Below, one piece after another: positions 43,101-53,986 of a stretch of 64,000 nt of DNA. This DNA comes from Saprospira grandis DSM 2844 (lineage in GTDB: Bacteria; Bacteroidota; Bacteroidia; Chitinophagales; Saprospiraceae). Both the position numbers and the translations under genes were made by a program. The notes beneath the pieces were generated by a model. That model searched no databases. It saw nothing but the letters and a program-made list of their open reading frames with translations, and was not told where the DNA came from. Numbering within the stretch: position 1 is the first letter of the stretch; the number at the start of each line of letters is the position of its first letter. Location: positions 1,552,575-1,616,574 of the forward strand of contig NZ_JH719942.1 of assembly GCF_000275825.1 (NCBI RefSeq), written 5' to 3'.

Positions 43101-44446
43101 TGAAGTGTAGGAGCCCGGTTGAGTAGAACAGGATGCCCTTTGAGCACATTCTCCAAAATATCCCAAATGATAGGATCTTTACGGTCTACCAGTTTCTTAG
43201 CTGATTTTACCGTTTTTACGATACCTCGCTCAATCAATTTGCGAATGACAAAAGGCTTGAAGAGCTCGGCAGCCATATTTTTAGGCAAACCACACTCATG
43301 CAATTTGAGGGTAGGTCCTACCACAATAACCGAACGACCAGAGTAATCTACACGCTTACCCAAAAGGTTCTGACGGAAACGTCCTTGCTTACCTTTGAGT
43401 ACATCACTCAAAGACTTAAGTGCGCGGCCACCTTCTGCCTTAACGGCATTAGACTTACGAGAGTTATCAAAGAGAGAATCCACAGCCTCTTGCAACATCC
43501 GCTTTTCGTTACGGAGAATCACCTCGGGCGCCTTAATTTCAAGGAGGCGCTTTAGGCGGTTGTTACGAATGATCACACGACGATAAAGGTCATTGAGATC
43601 TGAAGAGGCAAAACGACCACCATCTAGAGGCACTAGGGGGCGGAGTTCTGGTGGAATAACGGGCAGATAGTCAATGACCATCCACTCCGGCTTGTTTTCA
43701 ATATTTTTTTGGCCCTCACGGAAAGCCTCTACCACGCGCAGGCGCTTAAGCGCTTCTGATTTACGTTGCTGAGAGTTTTCTGTGGCGGCTTTATGGCGAA
43801 GATCATAAGATAATTTCTCTAGATCTACACGAGAAAGAAGGTGGCGAACCCCTTCTGCGCCCATTTTAGCGATGAACTTATTGGGATCATCATCGGGCAA
43901 CATTTGATTTTCGCGAGGAAGTGATTCTAGGATATCGAGATACTCTTCTTCAGAAAGAAGATCTCTTTGTTCACTACCTGTAATTCCTCTTTCGGCTACG
44001 GCACCGGGTTGGATCACCACATAGCGCTCATAGTAAATAATAGACTCTAGTTTCTTAGAAGAGAAACCGAGTAGGTAACCAATTTTATTGGGCAAAGACT
44101 TAAAGTACCAGATGTGTACCACAGGGACCACTAGGCGGATATGCCCCATACGTTCGCGGCGCACCTTCTTTTCGGTCACTTCAACTCCACAGCGGTCACA
44201 AACGATCCCCTTATAGCGGATGCGTTTATATTTTCCACAAAAACATTCATAATCCTTGACTGGGCCAAAGATACGTTCGCAGAAAAGGCCATCGCGCTCG
44301 GGTTTATACGAGCGGTAGTTGATAGTTTCTGGCTTGAGGACTTCGCCGTAAGAGCGCTCCAAGATCAAATCTGGAGAGGCCAAACTGAGCGTAATGCTAT
44401 CGAAGTCGTTTTTAATTTTGTTGGTACTATTTTTCTTAAATGGCAT
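40184..44446 (-). CDS. rpoC: RNA polymerase beta-prime subunit
   Basis: The 1420-residue subunit carries the active-site motif [10 protein letters not shown], whose Mg-binding aspartates are at residues 479, 481 and 483. The N-terminal Zn site is [20 protein letters not shown]; the second Zn site is [29 protein letters not shown] marks the trigger-loop region. Together with RpoB it forms the catalytic cleft. It is separated from rpoB by a 483-base gap containing two copies of the GC-rich element, which is much more than usual. Confidence 0.98.
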   Translation of the reverse strand: MPFKKNSTNKIKNDFDSITLSLASPDLILERSYGEVLKPETINYRSYKPERDGLFCERIFGPVKDYECFCGKYKRIRYKGIVCDRCGVEVTEKKVRRERMGHIRLVVPVVHIWYFKSLPNKIGYLLGFSSKKLESIIYYERYVVIQPGAVAERGITGSEQRDLLSEEEYLDILESLPRENQMLPDDDPNKFIAKMGAEGVRHLLSRVDLEKLSYDLRHKAATENSQQRKSEALKRLRVVEAFREGQKNIENKPEWMVIDYLPVIPPELRPLVPLDGGRFASSDLNDLYRRVIIRNNRLKRLLEIKAPEVILRNEKRMLQEAVDSLFDNSRKSNAVKAEGGRALKSLSDVLKGKQGRFRQNLLGKRVDYSGRSVIVVGPTLKLHECGLPKNMAAELFKPFVIRKLIERGIVKTVKSAKKLVDRKDPIIWDILENVLKGHPVLLNRAPTLHRLSIQSFQPTLIEGKAIQLHPLVCSAFNADFDGDQMAVHVPLSNQAILEAQILMLSAHNMLNPQNGTPITLPSQDMVLGLYYITKERAHIPENPVKGEGRRFYSPEEVIIAYNEGRLDLHAIIKVRVPVEDEEGNLVIRLTETTTGRVLFNQVRPKSLPYMDELLSKKNLKRVIAGILKRTNVPTAAKFLDDIKDMGFYWAYRGGLSFNLPDLITPTVRAERLDAAHGVVDGIWDNYNMGLITNNERYNQIIDEWTQADNYITNTLMKEMAEHKQGFNSVYMMLDSGARGSKQQIKQLCGLRGLMAKPRKSGDTGGAIIENPILSNFVAGLSVLEYFISTHGARKGLADTALKTADAGYLTRRLVDVAQDVVVNIYDCGTLRGVEVTALIENDKIVQPLSERIEGRFPLYDIFHPETEELIASAEEVITPELAIEIEEAEVETVEVRSVLTCEARRGCCAMCYGKNTATGRASEQGDAVGIIAAQSIGEPGTQLTLRTFHVGGVASYTAEESELRSKFDGRLEFDSVTTVELHDKEKNEKRDIVISRTGELRIIDDKTNRVLSTAHLMYGSSLFVQDGQEIKKGDKISEWDAYNASIITEFAGTLEFENIEEGFTYRIERDEQTGFEQKVVVESKNKKQVPTIKVVDNKGEVLRAYSIPVGAYISVNDEQEVTKGTTLVKIPRTMGKIQDITGGLPRVTELFEARRPSNPAVVAEIDGIVSYGRIKRGNREVIVEAKDGQKRRYLIGLSKHILVQEGDFVRAGTQLSNGATSPQDILSIMGTGAVQQYVLNGIQEVYRAQGITINDKHIEVIVRQMMRKVQIMDAGDTKFLEKEAVNKFDFLEENDRIYDKLLVEDAGESSKYFAGQFITERQLREENSTLRRDDKKIMSARPSIAATSKPVLQGITKSSLGTDSWISAASFQETTKVLSTAAISASSDNLKGLKENVIVGKRIPAGTGLRIYDDMIVKEK

Positions 44447-44516
44447 AAGAAGACAAATTTAGGCTGGCTGGGGGCCAGCAAGAGGCATTTAATAGGATAG
44501 GCTTTTATATTCTTTT

Positions 44517-44637
44517 GGGGCCTCCGCTGCGGCTAGGCCTTGCGGCGCTATGTTGCGGGGCTCGCAGGTCTGCTCGGCCCTGCGCCGCCTTCGGCGGCTG
44601 GGTCTGGCCTTCGGCCACCCCTTCACAGCGCTAGGCC
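44517..44637 (+). repeat. GC-rich multi-hairpin element between rpoB and rpoC (copy A)
   Basis: GGGGCCTCCGC, a CGCTGCGGC stretch, the core GCGGGGCTCGCAGGTCTGCT, a GCCGCCTTCGGCGGC hairpin, TGGGTCTG, a GGCCTTCGGCC hairpin, ACCCC and CACAGCGCTAGGCC. The GGGG end is 70 bases upstream of the rpoC start on the minus strand. Confidence 0.88.
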
Positions 44638-44766
44638 AAGGGGCGTTTGGCCCATTAGCTAGCTCTTGGCGAGAACAGTTGCAATTAAAAGAAGACAAAA
44701 GCAAGGCTCTGCTTTTTATGAGGAGGCCGAGCGAGGCGCAGCCGAGCTGGGCCGTTGTTTGGCCCT

Positions 44767-44897
44767 GGCCTAGCGATGCGCAGCAGTGGCCCAAAGGGCC
44801 AGACCGAGGCCGCAGGCCGAAGGGCCGAGCGAACAGCGAGCTGTGGAGCGTAGCGCCTGCCCGTCTTGGCCAAAGGCCAAGTTGGGCAGGAGGCCCC
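44767..44897 (-). repeat. GC-rich multi-hairpin element between rpoB and rpoC (copy B)
   Basis: This copy is inverted relative to copy A. It reads from GGCCTAGCGATGCGCAGC through a GGCCCAAAGGGCC hairpin, CAGACC, a GGCCGCAGGCC hairpin, a core with CGAACAGCGAGC, and a long TGCCCGTCTTGGCCAAAGGCC-type arm closed by AAGTTGGGCAGG to a GGCCCC end. The GGGG end lies 32 bases after the rpoB stop codon. Confidence 0.85.
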
Positions 44898-44929
44898 AAA
44901 TAAAAAGCAGAGTGAACAAAAAGGAAGGC

Positions 44930-47900
44930 TTAGTCAAACTTGACTTCTAGGGCCAAACCTCTAAGTTCGTGTACCAGTACATTGAATGATTCCGGAATAC
45001 CGGGAGTAGGTAAGTTATCGCCTTTAACGATAGTTTCGTACGCTTTGGCGCGTCCGATAATATCATCAGATTTGATCGTCAAGATTTCTTGCAGGATATG
45101 CGAGGCGCCGAATGCTTCTAGGGCCCAAACCTCCATTTCACCAAAACGCTGACCACCAAACTGGGCTTTACCACCGAGGGGTTGCTGCGTAATGAGTGAG
45201 TAAGGACCGATAGAACGGGCGTGCATCTTATCGTCTACCATGTGAGAGAGTTTCAGCATGTAGATCACACCGACAGTTGCTTTTTGGTGGAAGCGGTCGC
45301 CAGTTTCTCCGTCATAGAGATAAGTTTCGCCATAGCTAGGCAAGCCAGCGGTTTGTACATATTCCTCAATTTGGTGCACCTTAGCCTCATCGAATACGGG
45401 AGTAGCGAAAGTCATATTGAGTTTTTCGCCTGCCCAACCGAGAACAGTTTCAAAGATCTGTCCGAGGTTCATACGAGAGGGTACCCCTAGGGGGTTGAGG
45501 ACGATGTCCATGGGTGTTCCATCTTTGAGGAAAGGCATATCTTCATCGCGAACGATGCGGGCCACAATACCTTTATTACCGTGACGGCCGGCCAACTTAT
45601 CGCCTACTTTCAGCTTACGCTTTTTGGCCATATATACTTTGGCCAATTTGAGTACGCCGGCGGGCAATTCGTCGCCGATATTGATTGCAAACTTCTTACG
45701 TTTATACACACTAATCTTCTTATTGAGTTTAATGGTATAATTGTGCAAGAGTGTGCGGACCTGTTTGTTTAGGGTATCGTCTTCTGTCCAGTTCGAGTAA
45801 TCTACTGCGCTATAATCGATATCCTTAAGGGCTCTTTGTGTAAAGGGGGCACCTTGAGGGATAAGCAACTCGGCATAGATACTACGGACGCCGGCAGAAT
45901 TTTGGCCTTCGAGGACCTTCATCAGTTTTTCGACGAGTACTTGTGTATGCTCTTTTATCTCTTGGCTATGCTCCTGCTCTAGTTTATCGAGCATTTGCTT
46001 GTCTTTAGCCTTTTGGACCTTATCCTTTTTGGCGCGGACAAAGAGGCGAGAGCCAATAATTACTCCTTTAGCAGAGGGTGACATTTTGAGAGAGGCATCT
46101 TTTACATCTCCGGCCTTGTCGCCAAAAATTGCGCGGAGCAATTTTTCTTCTGGGGTAGGGTCAGATTCGCCTTTGGGCGTAATTTTACCGATAATAATAT
46201 CGCCATCGCGGACCCATGCGCCGGTGCGCACGATACCGTTTTCGTCCAAGTCTTTAGTAGCCTCTTCAGAAACGTTGGGAATATCGTTAGTAAATTCTTC
46301 TTCACCTAATTTAGTATCTCGGACATCTAGTTCGAACTCCTCGATATGAAGAGAGGTAAAGATATCTTCACGGACTACACGTTGAGAGAGCACGATTGCA
46401 TCCTCAAAGTTGTACCCTTTCCAGGGCATAAAGGCCACCTTAAGGTTTTGGCCGAGGGCGAGTTCGCCATTATCGGTAGCATAGCCTTCACAAAGGATTT
46501 TGCCTTTATGGACCTTTTCGCCTTTACGGACGATAGGTTTGATATTGATACAAGTACTTTGGTTAGTTCTGCGGAACTTCACCAAATTGTAGGTTGTCAG
46601 ATCGTCATCGAAAGAAGTGAGGCGTTGCTCATCGGTTCTATCGTATCGGATAACAATTTTGCGTGCATCTACATATTCGACCACACCAGATCCTTCTGCG
46701 TTGATGAGCATACGAGAATCTTGGGCTACTTTAGCTTCTAGGCCGGTGCCCACAGTAGGGGCTGAGGGGCGAAGAAGGGGTACAGCTTGGCGCTGCATAT
46801 TAGAGCCCATGAGTGCACGGTTTGCATCATCATGAGAGAGGAAAGGAATCATAGAGGCAGAGACCCCTACAATTTGGTTAGGAGCGATATCGATAAATTC
46901 GATTTCGTCTTCATTAGGGTCGAGAACGGGAAAGTCGCCATGATTACGGCACTTCACGCGATCGGTATCGAAAACGCCTTTTTTACTGAGGGTAGTATTG
47001 GCTTGGGCGATCGTTTTAAAATCCTCTTCTTCTGCAGAGAGATAGACGGGATCATTTTTGAGATCGACCTTACCGCCTTTAGTTACGCTACGGTAGGGAG
47101 TTTCGATAAAGCCCATTTTATTAATCTTAGCGTGTACACAGAGTGTAGAGATCAGACCAATATTGGGACCTTCAGGAGTTTCGATAGTACAAAGGCGGCC
47201 ATAGTGAGAATAGTGAACATCACGTACCTCAAAGCCTGCTCTTTCTCTAGAGAGACCACCTGGCCCGAGGGCAGAAATTCTACGTTTGTGTGTAATTTCT
47301 GAGAGCGGGTTAGTTTGGTCGAGGAACTGAGAAAGTTGGCTAGTACCAAAGAAAGAGTTGATCACAGAAGAGAGTGTTCTTGCGTTGATGAGGTCTACGG
47401 GAGTAAACACTTCATTATCGCGCACATTCATTCTTTCGCGGATCGTGCGGGCCATACGGGCTAGGCCTACGCCAAACTGGGCATAGAGTTGTTCGCCAAC
47501 GGTACGGACACGGCGGTTGCTGAGGTGGTCGATATCATCGATCTCAGCTTTTTGGTTAATCAATTTGACTAGATACTTAACGATAGCGATAATATCCTCT
47601 TTAGTAAGGACAGAAGTATCGTTACTTTCGTCGAGTTCTAGTTTGCGGTTAATTTTATATCGGCCAACTTCACCGAGGCTATAGCGTTTATCGGAGAAGA
47701 AGAGTTTATCGATAATACCGCGAGCGGTTTCGTCATCGGGTGGATCAGATCCACGCAATTGGCGATAGATATGTTGAACGGCTTCGATTTCAGAGTTAGA
47801 AGTATCCTTTTGGAGGGTATTGTAGATAATGCTATAATCATCTTCTACATTTTCTCTTTGGAGGATTACCTTATCTACTCCGATATCGATCACCTCTTGA

Positions 47901-48760
47901 ATATTATCTTCATCAAGGATTACGTCACGTTCGAGGATCACCTCATTACGTTCGATAGACACCACCTCACCGGTATCCTCATCGACAAAGTCCTCTACCC
48001 AAGAGCGGAGAACGCGGGCGGCGAGTTTACGGCCTAGGTGTTGTTCTAGGGCTTCCTGTGTAGCTTCCACTTCATCGGCGAGGCCAAATAGGCCAAGGAT
48101 ATCGCGGTCTCCGTCGTATCCGATGGCACGGAGGAGCGTAGTCACGGGAAACTTCTTTTTGCGGTCGATGTAGGCATACATCACCGAGTTAATATCGGTA
48201 GCAAATTCCATCCAAGCGCCTTTAAAAGGGATCACTCGGGCAGAATAAATTTTTGTACCGTTGGGGTGGCGGCTTTGGCCAAAAAACACACCGGGAGATC
48301 GGTGCAGTTGAGAAACGATTACACGTTCGGCGCCATTGACTACGAATGTACCTTTAGGCGTCATATAAGGGATATTGCCTAAGAATACATCTTGTACAGT
48401 TTGCTCAAAGTCGACATGCTCTTCATCATTACAAGACAGGCGAAGTTTTGCTTTGAGTGGGACGCTATAGGTAAGCCCTCTCTCCATACATTCATCGATA
48501 GTATAGCGAGGCGGGTCTATAAAATAGTTAAGGAATTCCAGGACAAAGATGTTTCGGGCATCAGTGATTGGAAAATTTTCTTGGAACACCTGATAGAGTC
48601 CCTCATTGAAGCGACTTTCAGGGGTGGTCTCTAACTGAAAAAACTCCTCAAAAGACTTAACTTGAATTTCGAGAAAATCCGGATAATGGTTATCGTGTTG
48701 GATTTTACCGAAACTAAAGCGTTCTGGTCTTTTGGGAGTAAGAGTTGTACTTTTTGCCAT
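44930..48760 (-). CDS. rpoB: RNA polymerase beta subunit
   Basis: The 1276-residue subunit carries the rifampicin region [20 protein letters not shown] and [31 protein letters not shown], the switch segment [18 protein letters not shown] and the EGPNIGLI segment are typical. The residue after Asp-Gln in the rifampicin pocket is Thr where E. coli has Asn; the other contact residues look ordinary. It lies 165 bases after rplL with a strong hairpin in the gap. Confidence 0.98.
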   Translation of the reverse strand: MAKSTTLTPKRPERFSFGKIQHDNHYPDFLEIQVKSFEEFFQLETTPESRFNEGLYQVFQENFPITDARNIFVLEFLNYFIDPPRYTIDECMERGLTYSVPLKAKLRLSCNDEEHVDFEQTVQDVFLGNIPYMTPKGTFVVNGAERVIVSQLHRSPGVFFGQSRHPNGTKIYSARVIPFKGAWMEFATDINSVMYAYIDRKKKFPVTTLLRAIGYDGDRDILGLFGLADEVEATQEALEQHLGRKLAARVLRSWVEDFVDEDTGEVVSIERNEVILERDVILDEDNIQEVIDIGVDKVILQRENVEDDYSIIYNTLQKDTSNSEIEAVQHIYRQLRGSDPPDDETARGIIDKLFFSDKRYSLGEVGRYKINRKLELDESNDTSVLTKEDIIAIVKYLVKLINQKAEIDDIDHLSNRRVRTVGEQLYAQFGVGLARMARTIRERMNVRDNEVFTPVDLINARTLSSVINSFFGTSQLSQFLDQTNPLSEITHKRRISALGPGGLSRERAGFEVRDVHYSHYGRLCTIETPEGPNIGLISTLCVHAKINKMGFIETPYRSVTKGGKVDLKNDPVYLSAEEEDFKTIAQANTTLSKKGVFDTDRVKCRNHGDFPVLDPNEDEIEFIDIAPNQIVGVSASMIPFLSHDDANRALMGSNMQRQAVPLLRPSAPTVGTGLEAKVAQDSRMLINAEGSGVVEYVDARKIVIRYDRTDEQRLTSFDDDLTTYNLVKFRRTNQSTCINIKPIVRKGEKVHKGKILCEGYATDNGELALGQNLKVAFMPWKGYNFEDAIVLSQRVVREDIFTSLHIEEFELDVRDTKLGEEEFTNDIPNVSEEATKDLDENGIVRTGAWVRDGDIIIGKITPKGESDPTPEEKLLRAIFGDKAGDVKDASLKMSPSAKGVIIGSRLFVRAKKDKVQKAKDKQMLDKLEQEHSQEIKEHTQVLVEKLMKVLEGQNSAGVRSIYAELLIPQGAPFTQRALKDIDYSAVDYSNWTEDDTLNKQVRTLLHNYTIKLNKKISVYKRKKFAINIGDELPAGVLKLAKVYMAKKRKLKVGDKLAGRHGNKGIVARIVRDEDMPFLKDGTPMDIVLNPLGVPSRMNLGQIFETVLGWAGEKLNMTFATPVFDEAKVHQIEEYVQTAGLPSYGETYLYDGETGDRFHQKATVGVIYMLKLSHMVDDKMHARSIGPYSLITQQPLGGKAQFGGQRFGEMEVWALEAFGASHILQEILTIKSDDIIGRAKAYETIVKGDNLPTPGIPESFNVLVHELRGLALEVKFD

Positions 48761-48846
48761 TTAGCCTTTTAAATTTAGGTCGACTACTTATTGTCTGATT
48801 GTGAGCAAAGTAGCAAGATTTATAGAAGGTAGTATAATAGCTGAAT

Positions 48847-48878
48847 AGGCTTAGTTACAGCAAGCTGTAACTAAGCCT
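48847..48878 (-). promoter_or_regulatory. hairpin between rplL and rpoB
   Basis: AGGCTTAGTTACAGC and GCTGTAACTAAGCCT form a perfect 15-bp stem with a two-base loop. No T-tract follows on the minus strand, so it is more likely an attenuator or RNase III processing site than a simple terminator. The rplL-rpoB gap has an attenuator and RNase III site in E. coli. Confidence 0.65.
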
Positions 48879-48925
48879 TAGATATAGGTACGAGCGCATG
48901 CTAATTATGCGAACGCGGTATGTAC

Positions 48926-49300
48926 TTACTTCACTTCTACTTCAGCACCGGCGCCTTCTAGTTCAGCCTTAATTTGCTCAGCTTCGTCTTTAGAAACTTT
49001 TTCTTTGATAGGAGCGGGAGCGCTATCAACCATAGCTTTAGCTTCTTTTAGGCCTACACCGAGAAGAGTTTTAACAGCCTTAACTACTTGTAGTTTGGCG
49101 GCACCAGCAGACTTGAGGATTACGTCAAATTCAGTTTGCTCAGCAGCAGCAGCTTCGCCACCAGCAGCGGGGCCAGCAACAGCAACAGCGGCAGCAGCGG
49201 GTTCGATACCGTACTCATCCTTAAGGATGTCAGCCAAGTCTTTTACTTCTTTAACGGTTAGGTTAACTAGTTGTTCTGCTAGTTGATTTAGATCAGCCAT
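48926..49300 (-). CDS. rplL: ribosomal protein bL12 (L7/L12)
   Basis: The 124-residue acidic stalk protein has the N-terminal dimerisation helix, an Ala/Gly-rich hinge ([20 protein letters not shown]) and the conserved C-terminal domain with [17 protein letters not shown] and [10 protein letters not shown]. It recruits translational GTPases to the ribosome. It follows rplJ by 73 bases. Confidence 0.97.
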   Translation of the reverse strand: MADLNQLAEQLVNLTVKEVKDLADILKDEYGIEPAAAAVAVAGPAAGGEAAAAEQTEFDVILKSAGAAKLQVVKAVKTLLGVGLKEAKAMVDSAPAPIKEKVSKDEAEQIKAELEGAGAEVEVK

Positions 49301-49373
49301 TTTATTAGCTTTTAGAGATTGTTGTTAAAAGGAATGTTGGATATATGGGTGATGTTGGTGGAAGCCAAAATCT

Positions 49374-49910
49374 TTAGGCAGACTCACGCTCTTCGAGCGC
49401 TTTGAGGAGTCCTGTGATGGTATTGCCTCCAGATTGGAGAGCGCCCATAACATTTTTGATAGGAGATTCGAGTAGACCGATGATCTCGCCAAGAAGTTCT
49501 TCTTTAGATTTGATCTGAGTCAGAGCTTCTACTTGATCGTCTCCGATATATACTGAAGAGTCGATAAAAGCGGCTTTAAGTAGCGGCTTACCATTCTCCT
49601 TACGGAACTCTTTAATGAGTTTAGCGGGAACGTTTCCAGTCTCAGTAAACATCACAGCAGAGAAGCCTTTGAGGGCTGAATAGATCTCTGTGTAGTTTTC
49701 TTCATTGGCGTCGGCTGCACGTTCGAGAGCTTTACGAATGAGGGTATTTTTGACTACCTTCATTTGGATGTTGCTTTCGAAGCACTTACGACGGAGCTGA
49801 TTTGTTTTTTCAACAGTTAGCTCAGAAGTATCTGTGATATAGAAATACTTAGAATCTTGGAATTGGCTAGCTAGCTCTTCGATCACCGCAGTTTTCTGTT
49901 CGCGTGTCAT
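49374..49910 (-). CDS. rplJ: ribosomal protein uL10
   Basis: The 178-residue stalk base protein begins MTREQKTAVIEELASQF and contains the conserved LRRKCFESNIQMKVVKNTL segment and the helix that anchors L7/L12 dimers. It binds 23S rRNA with L11. It lies 42 bases after rplA, so there is no room for a long separate rplJL leader. Confidence 0.96.
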   Translation of the reverse strand: MTREQKTAVIEELASQFQDSKYFYITDTSELTVEKTNQLRRKCFESNIQMKVVKNTLIRKALERAADANEENYTEIYSALKGFSAVMFTETGNVPAKLIKEFRKENGKPLLKAAFIDSSVYIGDDQVEALTQIKSKEELLGEIIGLLESPIKNVMGALQSGGNTITGLLKALEERESA

Positions 49911-49952
49911 TATATTGCTATTTTAAAGACCTTACCAATAGTTGAATTTAAA

Positions 49953-50645
49953 TTATCGAGCCGCTTTGGGGTCGATTTTGATACCGGGGCTCATTGTAGA
50001 GGCCACAGTAATGCTTTTGAAGTAAATTCCTTTAGCAGAAGAGGGCTTCATGCGAGAGAGGGTATCAATTACTTCTTGGGCATTTTCTACAAGTTGATTA
50101 GGTTGAAATTGTACACGTCCGACAGAAGTGTGAACGATACCGTACTTATCTACCCGGAAGGAGGTCTTTCCTTTTTTAATTTCGCGAACAGCATCACCAA
50201 CATTGGGTGTTACAGTTCCTGTTTTAGGGTTAGGCATGAGGCCACGGGGACCTAGAACACGACCTAAACGACCTACTTGAGCCATTACACTAGGCATTGC
50301 CACTACTACATCAACATCGGTCCAACCATCTTGGATTTTAGTGATATATTCCTGTAAACCAGCGTAGTCTGCGCCCGCCTCTTTAGCCTCCTGTTCTTTA
50401 TCAGGTGTACAGAAAACAAGAACCTTCTTTTCTTTACCTGTACCGTTAGGGAGAGAGATGGTACCTCTTAGATTCTGGTCAGCCTTACGGGGGTCTACCC
50501 CTAGTCTGATGTGCAAATCTACAGAAGCATTAAACTTCGCATAGTTCACTTCTTGGAGAAGTGTCATTGCTTCCTCTAGTGTGTACAATTTCTCGGCATC
50601 AACTTTTTTAAGCGCTTCGGCTTTTTTCTTACTCAATCGAGCCAT
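49953..50645 (-). CDS. rplA: ribosomal protein uL1
   Basis: The 230-residue protein contains the L1 signature segment [20 protein letters not shown] and [20 protein letters not shown]. It forms the L1 stalk at the E site and in many bacteria represses its own operon by binding the leader of the message. It lies 73 bases after rplK. Confidence 0.97.
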   Translation of the reverse strand: MARLSKKKAEALKKVDAEKLYTLEEAMTLLQEVNYAKFNASVDLHIRLGVDPRKADQNLRGTISLPNGTGKEKKVLVFCTPDKEQEAKEAGADYAGLQEYITKIQDGWTDVDVVVAMPSVMAQVGRLGRVLGPRGLMPNPKTGTVTPNVGDAVREIKKGKTSFRVDKYGIVHTSVGRVQFQPNQLVENAQEVIDTLSRMKPSSAKGIYFKSITVASTMSPGIKIDPKAAR

Positions 50646-50718
50646 TTGATAAATTGTGTTTGAATAGTTATCTCTACTTAGAGGTTCAAGTAGAGACTTA
50701 AATAATTTTGTTTACTGC

Positions 50719-51177
50719 TTACGCCTGAGCCTCTTCCCAGGGTGCGGTGCCTTCTACTGTAAGCCCCATAGAGCGAGCAGTACCTGCGACCATGCGCATA
50801 CCTGATTCTACTGTAAAGCAGTTAAGGTCAGCCATTTTGTCTTCTGCGATTGCGCGGACTTGGTCCCAAGTTACAGATCCAACTTTCACCAAGTTGGGTT
50901 GTGCAGAACCGGGCTTACCCTTAAGGCCAGCGGCCTCTTTTAGCTGAACAGCAGCAGGGGCTGTTTTAATTACAAATGTAAAGGACTTGTCTTTAAAGAC
51001 TGTGATAATCACAGGACAAACTTGGCCCATTTTATCTTGGGTTTCTGCATTAAAACGTTTGCAGAATTCCATGATGTTCACCCCTTTGGCACCTAGAGCG
51101 GGACCTACGGGGGGAGCTGGGTTGGCTTGTCCGCCTTTCACCTGCAATTTAATGAGGGTTTCGACTTCTTTCGCCAT
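50719..51177 (-). CDS. rplK: ribosomal protein uL11
   Basis: The 152-residue protein has the typical N-terminus [20 protein letters not shown] and the [13 protein letters not shown] segment, with the rRNA-binding C-terminal domain. It shapes the GTPase centre. It starts two bases downstream of the nusG stop codon, so it is translationally coupled. Confidence 0.97.
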   Translation of the reverse strand: MAKEVETLIKLQVKGGQANPAPPVGPALGAKGVNIMEFCKRFNAETQDKMGQVCPVIITVFKDKSFTFVIKTAPAAVQLKEAAGLKGKPGSAQPNLVKVGSVTWDQVRAIAEDKMADLNCFTVESGMRMVAGTARSMGLTVEGTAPWEEAQA

Positions 51178-51179
51178 TA

Positions 51180-51722
51180 TTAAGATTGTTTTTCAACTTG
51201 CATAAAATTTAATTCGACTTCTGTTCCTCGGCCAAAGACTTTGATAATTAGCTTTAGCTTCTTCTTCTCTTCATTTACCTCTTGGATAGTTCCGATAAAG
51301 TTTTGGAAGGGGCCTTCAATCACCTTAACATCTTCTCCAACGATAAATGGATCGGCTAGTGATTCGCCCTCTTCCTCTGAAGAGTCAACCTGAGAAAGCA
51401 TTCGTTTTACTTCATGCTCTTTCATGGGCTCTGGATTATCTCGGCCCAAAAAATGAATAACATCCTTGCTATTAGCAATAGCTTGGATGATTTCAATAGT
51501 AAAACGATGTGGATCCGCTTCTACCATAATGTAACCAGGCGTAAGCGTACGCTCTTGGATTACCTTCTTTCCGTTACGGATCTTGTAAATTTTTTCAGTG
51601 GGAACAATGATGTGGGGAACGATTTCCCTCCAATTAGAACGTTCAATATGCGAATCTAGACGCTCTTTGATTTTACGTTCTTTATTTGAAATTACTCTAA
51701 GGCAATACCAATTTGTAGACAT
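51180..51722 (-). CDS. nusG: transcription termination/antitermination factor NusG
   Basis: The 180-residue factor has the NGN domain ([30 protein letters not shown]) and the C-terminal KOW domain ([20 protein letters not shown]). It contacts RNA polymerase and couples it to the ribosome. It is 57 bases after secE and immediately before rplK, the standard arrangement. Confidence 0.96.
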   Translation of the reverse strand: MSTNWYCLRVISNKERKIKERLDSHIERSNWREIVPHIIVPTEKIYKIRNGKKVIQERTLTPGYIMVEADPHRFTIEIIQAIANSKDVIHFLGRDNPEPMKEHEVKRMLSQVDSSEEEGESLADPFIVGEDVKVIEGPFQNFIGTIQEVNEEKKKLKLIIKVFGRGTEVELNFMQVEKQS

Positions 51723-51779
51723 GACAGCTTTAATTCTCTTGATTTGTAGTCGTAATGTTTCCTAAGGAGAAGTCTAGGC

Positions 51780-51974
51780 TTATCCGCCTATGCTATAAAA
51801 GACTTCTAGAACAAAAACTACAAGTTTGTCCATACCATATAATAGCAATGCCAAAAGAATGGAGGCAACAATTACTACCACAGTGGTTTGCTCTAACTCG
51901 TTCCATGCGGGCCAAGTCACCTTATGCTTCAGCTCATTGTAACTGTCGCGGAAATATTGTACGATATCATTCAT
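51780..51974 (-). CDS. secE: preprotein translocase subunit SecE
   Basis: The 64-residue protein has a short amphipathic helix with the conserved ELKHKVTWPAWNELEQTT and one membrane helix (VVVIVASILLALLLYGMDKL). It stabilises SecY. It lies 24 bases after tRNA-Trp, as in many bacteria. Confidence 0.94.
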   Translation of the reverse strand: MNDIVQYFRDSYNELKHKVTWPAWNELEQTTVVVIVASILLALLLYGMDKLVVFVLEVFYSIGG

Positions 51975-51998
51975 TTTGCCTCCTGTTTAAGGATTTTG

Positions 51999-52071
51999 CA
52001 CGGGCGGAGGGACTCGAACCCCCAACCTGCGGTTTTGGAGACCGCTGCTCTACCAATTGAGCCACACCCGT
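51999..52071 (-). tRNA. tRNA-Trp (CCA anticodon)
   Basis: A full cloverleaf can be drawn: acceptor ACGGGTG/CGCCCGT, D-arm GCTC..GAGC, anticodon loop with CCA, T-loop TTCGAGT and discriminator G, as expected for tRNA-Trp. CCA is not encoded. It lies between tuf and secE. Confidence 0.95.
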
Positions 52072-52077
52072 GTATAA

Positions 52078-52106
52078 AAGTTGGGTGCTTAGAAAGCACC
52101 CAACTT
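52078..52106 (-). terminator. hairpin after tuf
   Basis: GTTGGGTGCTT and AAGCACCCAAC form an 11-bp stem followed on the minus strand by TTTTATA. It may attenuate transcription between tuf and tRNA-Trp/secE. Confidence 0.72.
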
Positions 52107-52129
52107 TGTATATTCAAAGTAAGAAATTC

Positions 52130-53317
52130 TTACTCGATGATTTCAGTTACCTGACCAGCTCCTACGGTACGTCCACCTTCGCGGATAGCGAAACGAAGAC
52201 CTTTTTCCATAGCGATGGGGGCAATCAACTCAACAGATAGTGTCAAGTTATCACCAGGCATTACCATTTCTACGTTCTCAGGAAGAGAGATAGATCCAGT
52301 AACGTCAGTTGTACGGAAGTAGAACTGAGGGCGGTATCCGTTAAAGAAAGGCTTGTGACGTCCACCTTCGTCCTTAGATAGTACGTATACTTCGCACTTG
52401 AACTTAGTATGAGGAGTTACAGAACCAGGCTTACAGATAACCATACCACGCTTAAGCGCTTTCTTATCTACACCACGGAGAAGAATACCAGCGTTGTCAC
52501 CAGCTTCACCACGATCTAGAATCTTACGGAACATCTCTACTCCAGTTACAGTAGAAGTCAATTTATCTTCTTGTAGACCGATGATCTCTACAGATTCACC
52601 AACGTTTACTACACCGCGCTCAATACGACCAGTAGCAACAGTACCGCGACCTGTGATAGAGAATACATCCTCGATAGGCATCAAGAAAGGCTTATCTACA
52701 GCACGCTCGGGCTCAGGAATTTCAGCATCAACAGCAGCCATCAAAGATTCGATAGCAGCAACGCCTTCAGCATCACCTTCTAGAGCTTTCAAAGCAGAAC
52801 CTTGAATAACAGAAATGTTATCGCCATCAAACTCATAAGAGCTCAACAATTCGCGAACTTCCATCTCTACCAATTCTAGCATTTCTTCATCATCAACAAG
52901 ATCAACCTTGTTCATGAAAACTACAATCTGAGGTACACCTACCTGACGAGCCAACAAGATGTGCTCGCGAGTTTGAGGCATAGGACCATCAGTAGCAGCT
53001 ACTACTAGGATAGCACCGTCCATTTGGGCAGCACCAGTAACCATGTTCTTCACATAGTCGGCGTGACCGGGACAGTCTACGTGAGCGTAGTGACGGTTGT
53101 CAGTTTCATACTCTACGTGAGCAGTGTTAATAGTAATACCACGCTCTTTTTCCTCAGGAGCTGAGTCAATAGAAGAGTAGTCTTTCTTCTCTGCAGTACC
53201 TTTGTTAGACAAAACAGTGGTAATTGCAGCAGTAAGAGTAGTTTTACCGTGATCCACGTGCCCGATAGTACCAATATTCACGTGGGGCTTGGTGCGCTGA
53301 AACGTATCCTTAGCCAT
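52130..53317 (-). CDS. tuf: elongation factor Tu
   Basis: The 395-residue GTPase brings aminoacyl-tRNA to the ribosome. G-motifs are GHVDHGKTT at residues about 18-26, DCPGH at about 80, and NKVD at about 135. Domains 2 and 3 follow, with typical segments such as [13 protein letters not shown] and [19 protein letters not shown]. It is the only tuf seen in the window and is preceded by four tRNA genes. Confidence 0.97.
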   Translation of the reverse strand: MAKDTFQRTKPHVNIGTIGHVDHGKTTLTAAITTVLSNKGTAEKKDYSSIDSAPEEKERGITINTAHVEYETDNRHYAHVDCPGHADYVKNMVTGAAQMDGAILVVAATDGPMPQTREHILLARQVGVPQIVVFMNKVDLVDDEEMLELVEMEVRELLSSYEFDGDNISVIQGSALKALEGDAEGVAAIESLMAAVDAEIPEPERAVDKPFLMPIEDVFSITGRGTVATGRIERGVVNVGESVEIIGLQEDKLTSTVTGVEMFRKILDRGEAGDNAGILLRGVDKKALKRGMVICKPGSVTPHTKFKCEVYVLSKDEGGRHKPFFNGYRPQFYFRTTDVTGSISLPENVEMVMPGDNLTLSVELIAPIAMEKGLRFAIREGGRTVGAGQVTEIIE

Positions 53318-53416
53318 TGTTTAAATAGGTGTTAAATGATTTTATAAATATATAACTTACTCGTAAACTCGGCTAAGCTGAACTAATTGCAACTAACCTC
53401 GTTACTTACACAAGAC

Positions 53417-53491
<75 letters not shown>

Positions 53492-53539
53492 TTGTCATAA
53501 AAAAGACAAAAAGGGAACAAACTCCCTTTTCGTCTGTAG

Positions 53540-53612
53540 AGCGGGAGACGAGACTCGAACCCGCGACCGTTAGCTTGGAAGGCTAATGCTCTACCAACTG
53601 AGCTACTCCCGC
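53540..53612 (-). tRNA. tRNA-Gly (UCC anticodon)
   Basis: Acceptor GCGGGAG/CTCCCGC, anticodon stem TTAGC/GCTAA with loop CTTCCAA, T-loop TTCGAGT and discriminator T. CCA is not encoded. Confidence 0.95.
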
Positions 53613-53639
53613 TTGATACTGTGTAATCATTAAAATCTG

Positions 53640-53722
53640 TGGGGATGGAGGGACTCGAACCCCCTCAGCTATAAGCAACAGATTTACAGTCTGCCCCGAC
53701 TCTCCAACTTCGGCGCATCCCC
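53640..53722 (-). tRNA. tRNA-Tyr (GUA anticodon)
   Basis: Acceptor GGGGATG/CATCCCC, anticodon loop CTGTAAA, a long variable arm as expected for tRNA-Tyr, and discriminator A. Confidence 0.95.
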
Positions 53723-53741
53723 AAACATCTTGAAAAGAAAG

Positions 53742-53818
53742 TGGAGCCGGCAGAGGGATTCGAACCCACGACCCCGAGATTACAAATCACGTGCTCTGGC
53801 CAACTGAGCTATGCCGGC
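53742..53818 (-). tRNA. tRNA-Thr (UGU anticodon)
   Basis: Acceptor GCCGGCA/TGCCGGC, D-arm GCTC..GAGC, anticodon loop TTTGTAA, T-loop TTCGAAT and encoded CCA. The anticodon stem CGTGA/TCTCG contains a T-T mismatch in its middle pair. Confidence 0.93.
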
Positions 53819-53832
53819 TTCTTTTCAAGATG

Positions 53833-53863
53833 CAAATATAAGTTAAAAAAACTTAAGTATCAA
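53833..53863 (-). promoter_or_regulatory. proximal promoter of the tRNA-tuf operon
   Basis: On the minus strand TTG (complement at 53861-53863) is followed after 20 bases by TATATTTG (53833-53840), ending 14 bases from the tRNA-Thr 5' end. This fits the short pre-tRNA leader. Confidence 0.78.
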
Positions 53864-53926
53864 AATTTATCAAGAAACTTTTTTTCTTGTCGCTTTTTAA
53901 AGGCAGTACTTCCTTAGAAGCGCATG

Positions 53927-53955
53927 CAAATATAGCAGCTATTTTTGTAATTCAA
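53927..53955 (-). promoter_or_regulatory. distal promoter of the tRNA-tuf operon
   Basis: A second minus-strand TTG, 18 bases, TATATTTG set, with the boxes at 53953-53955 and 53927-53934. It lies between hpf and the tRNA cluster. Confidence 0.72.
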
Positions 53956-53986
53956 AACTTTTTATAAAAAAAAGTGAAGTTTTTTT

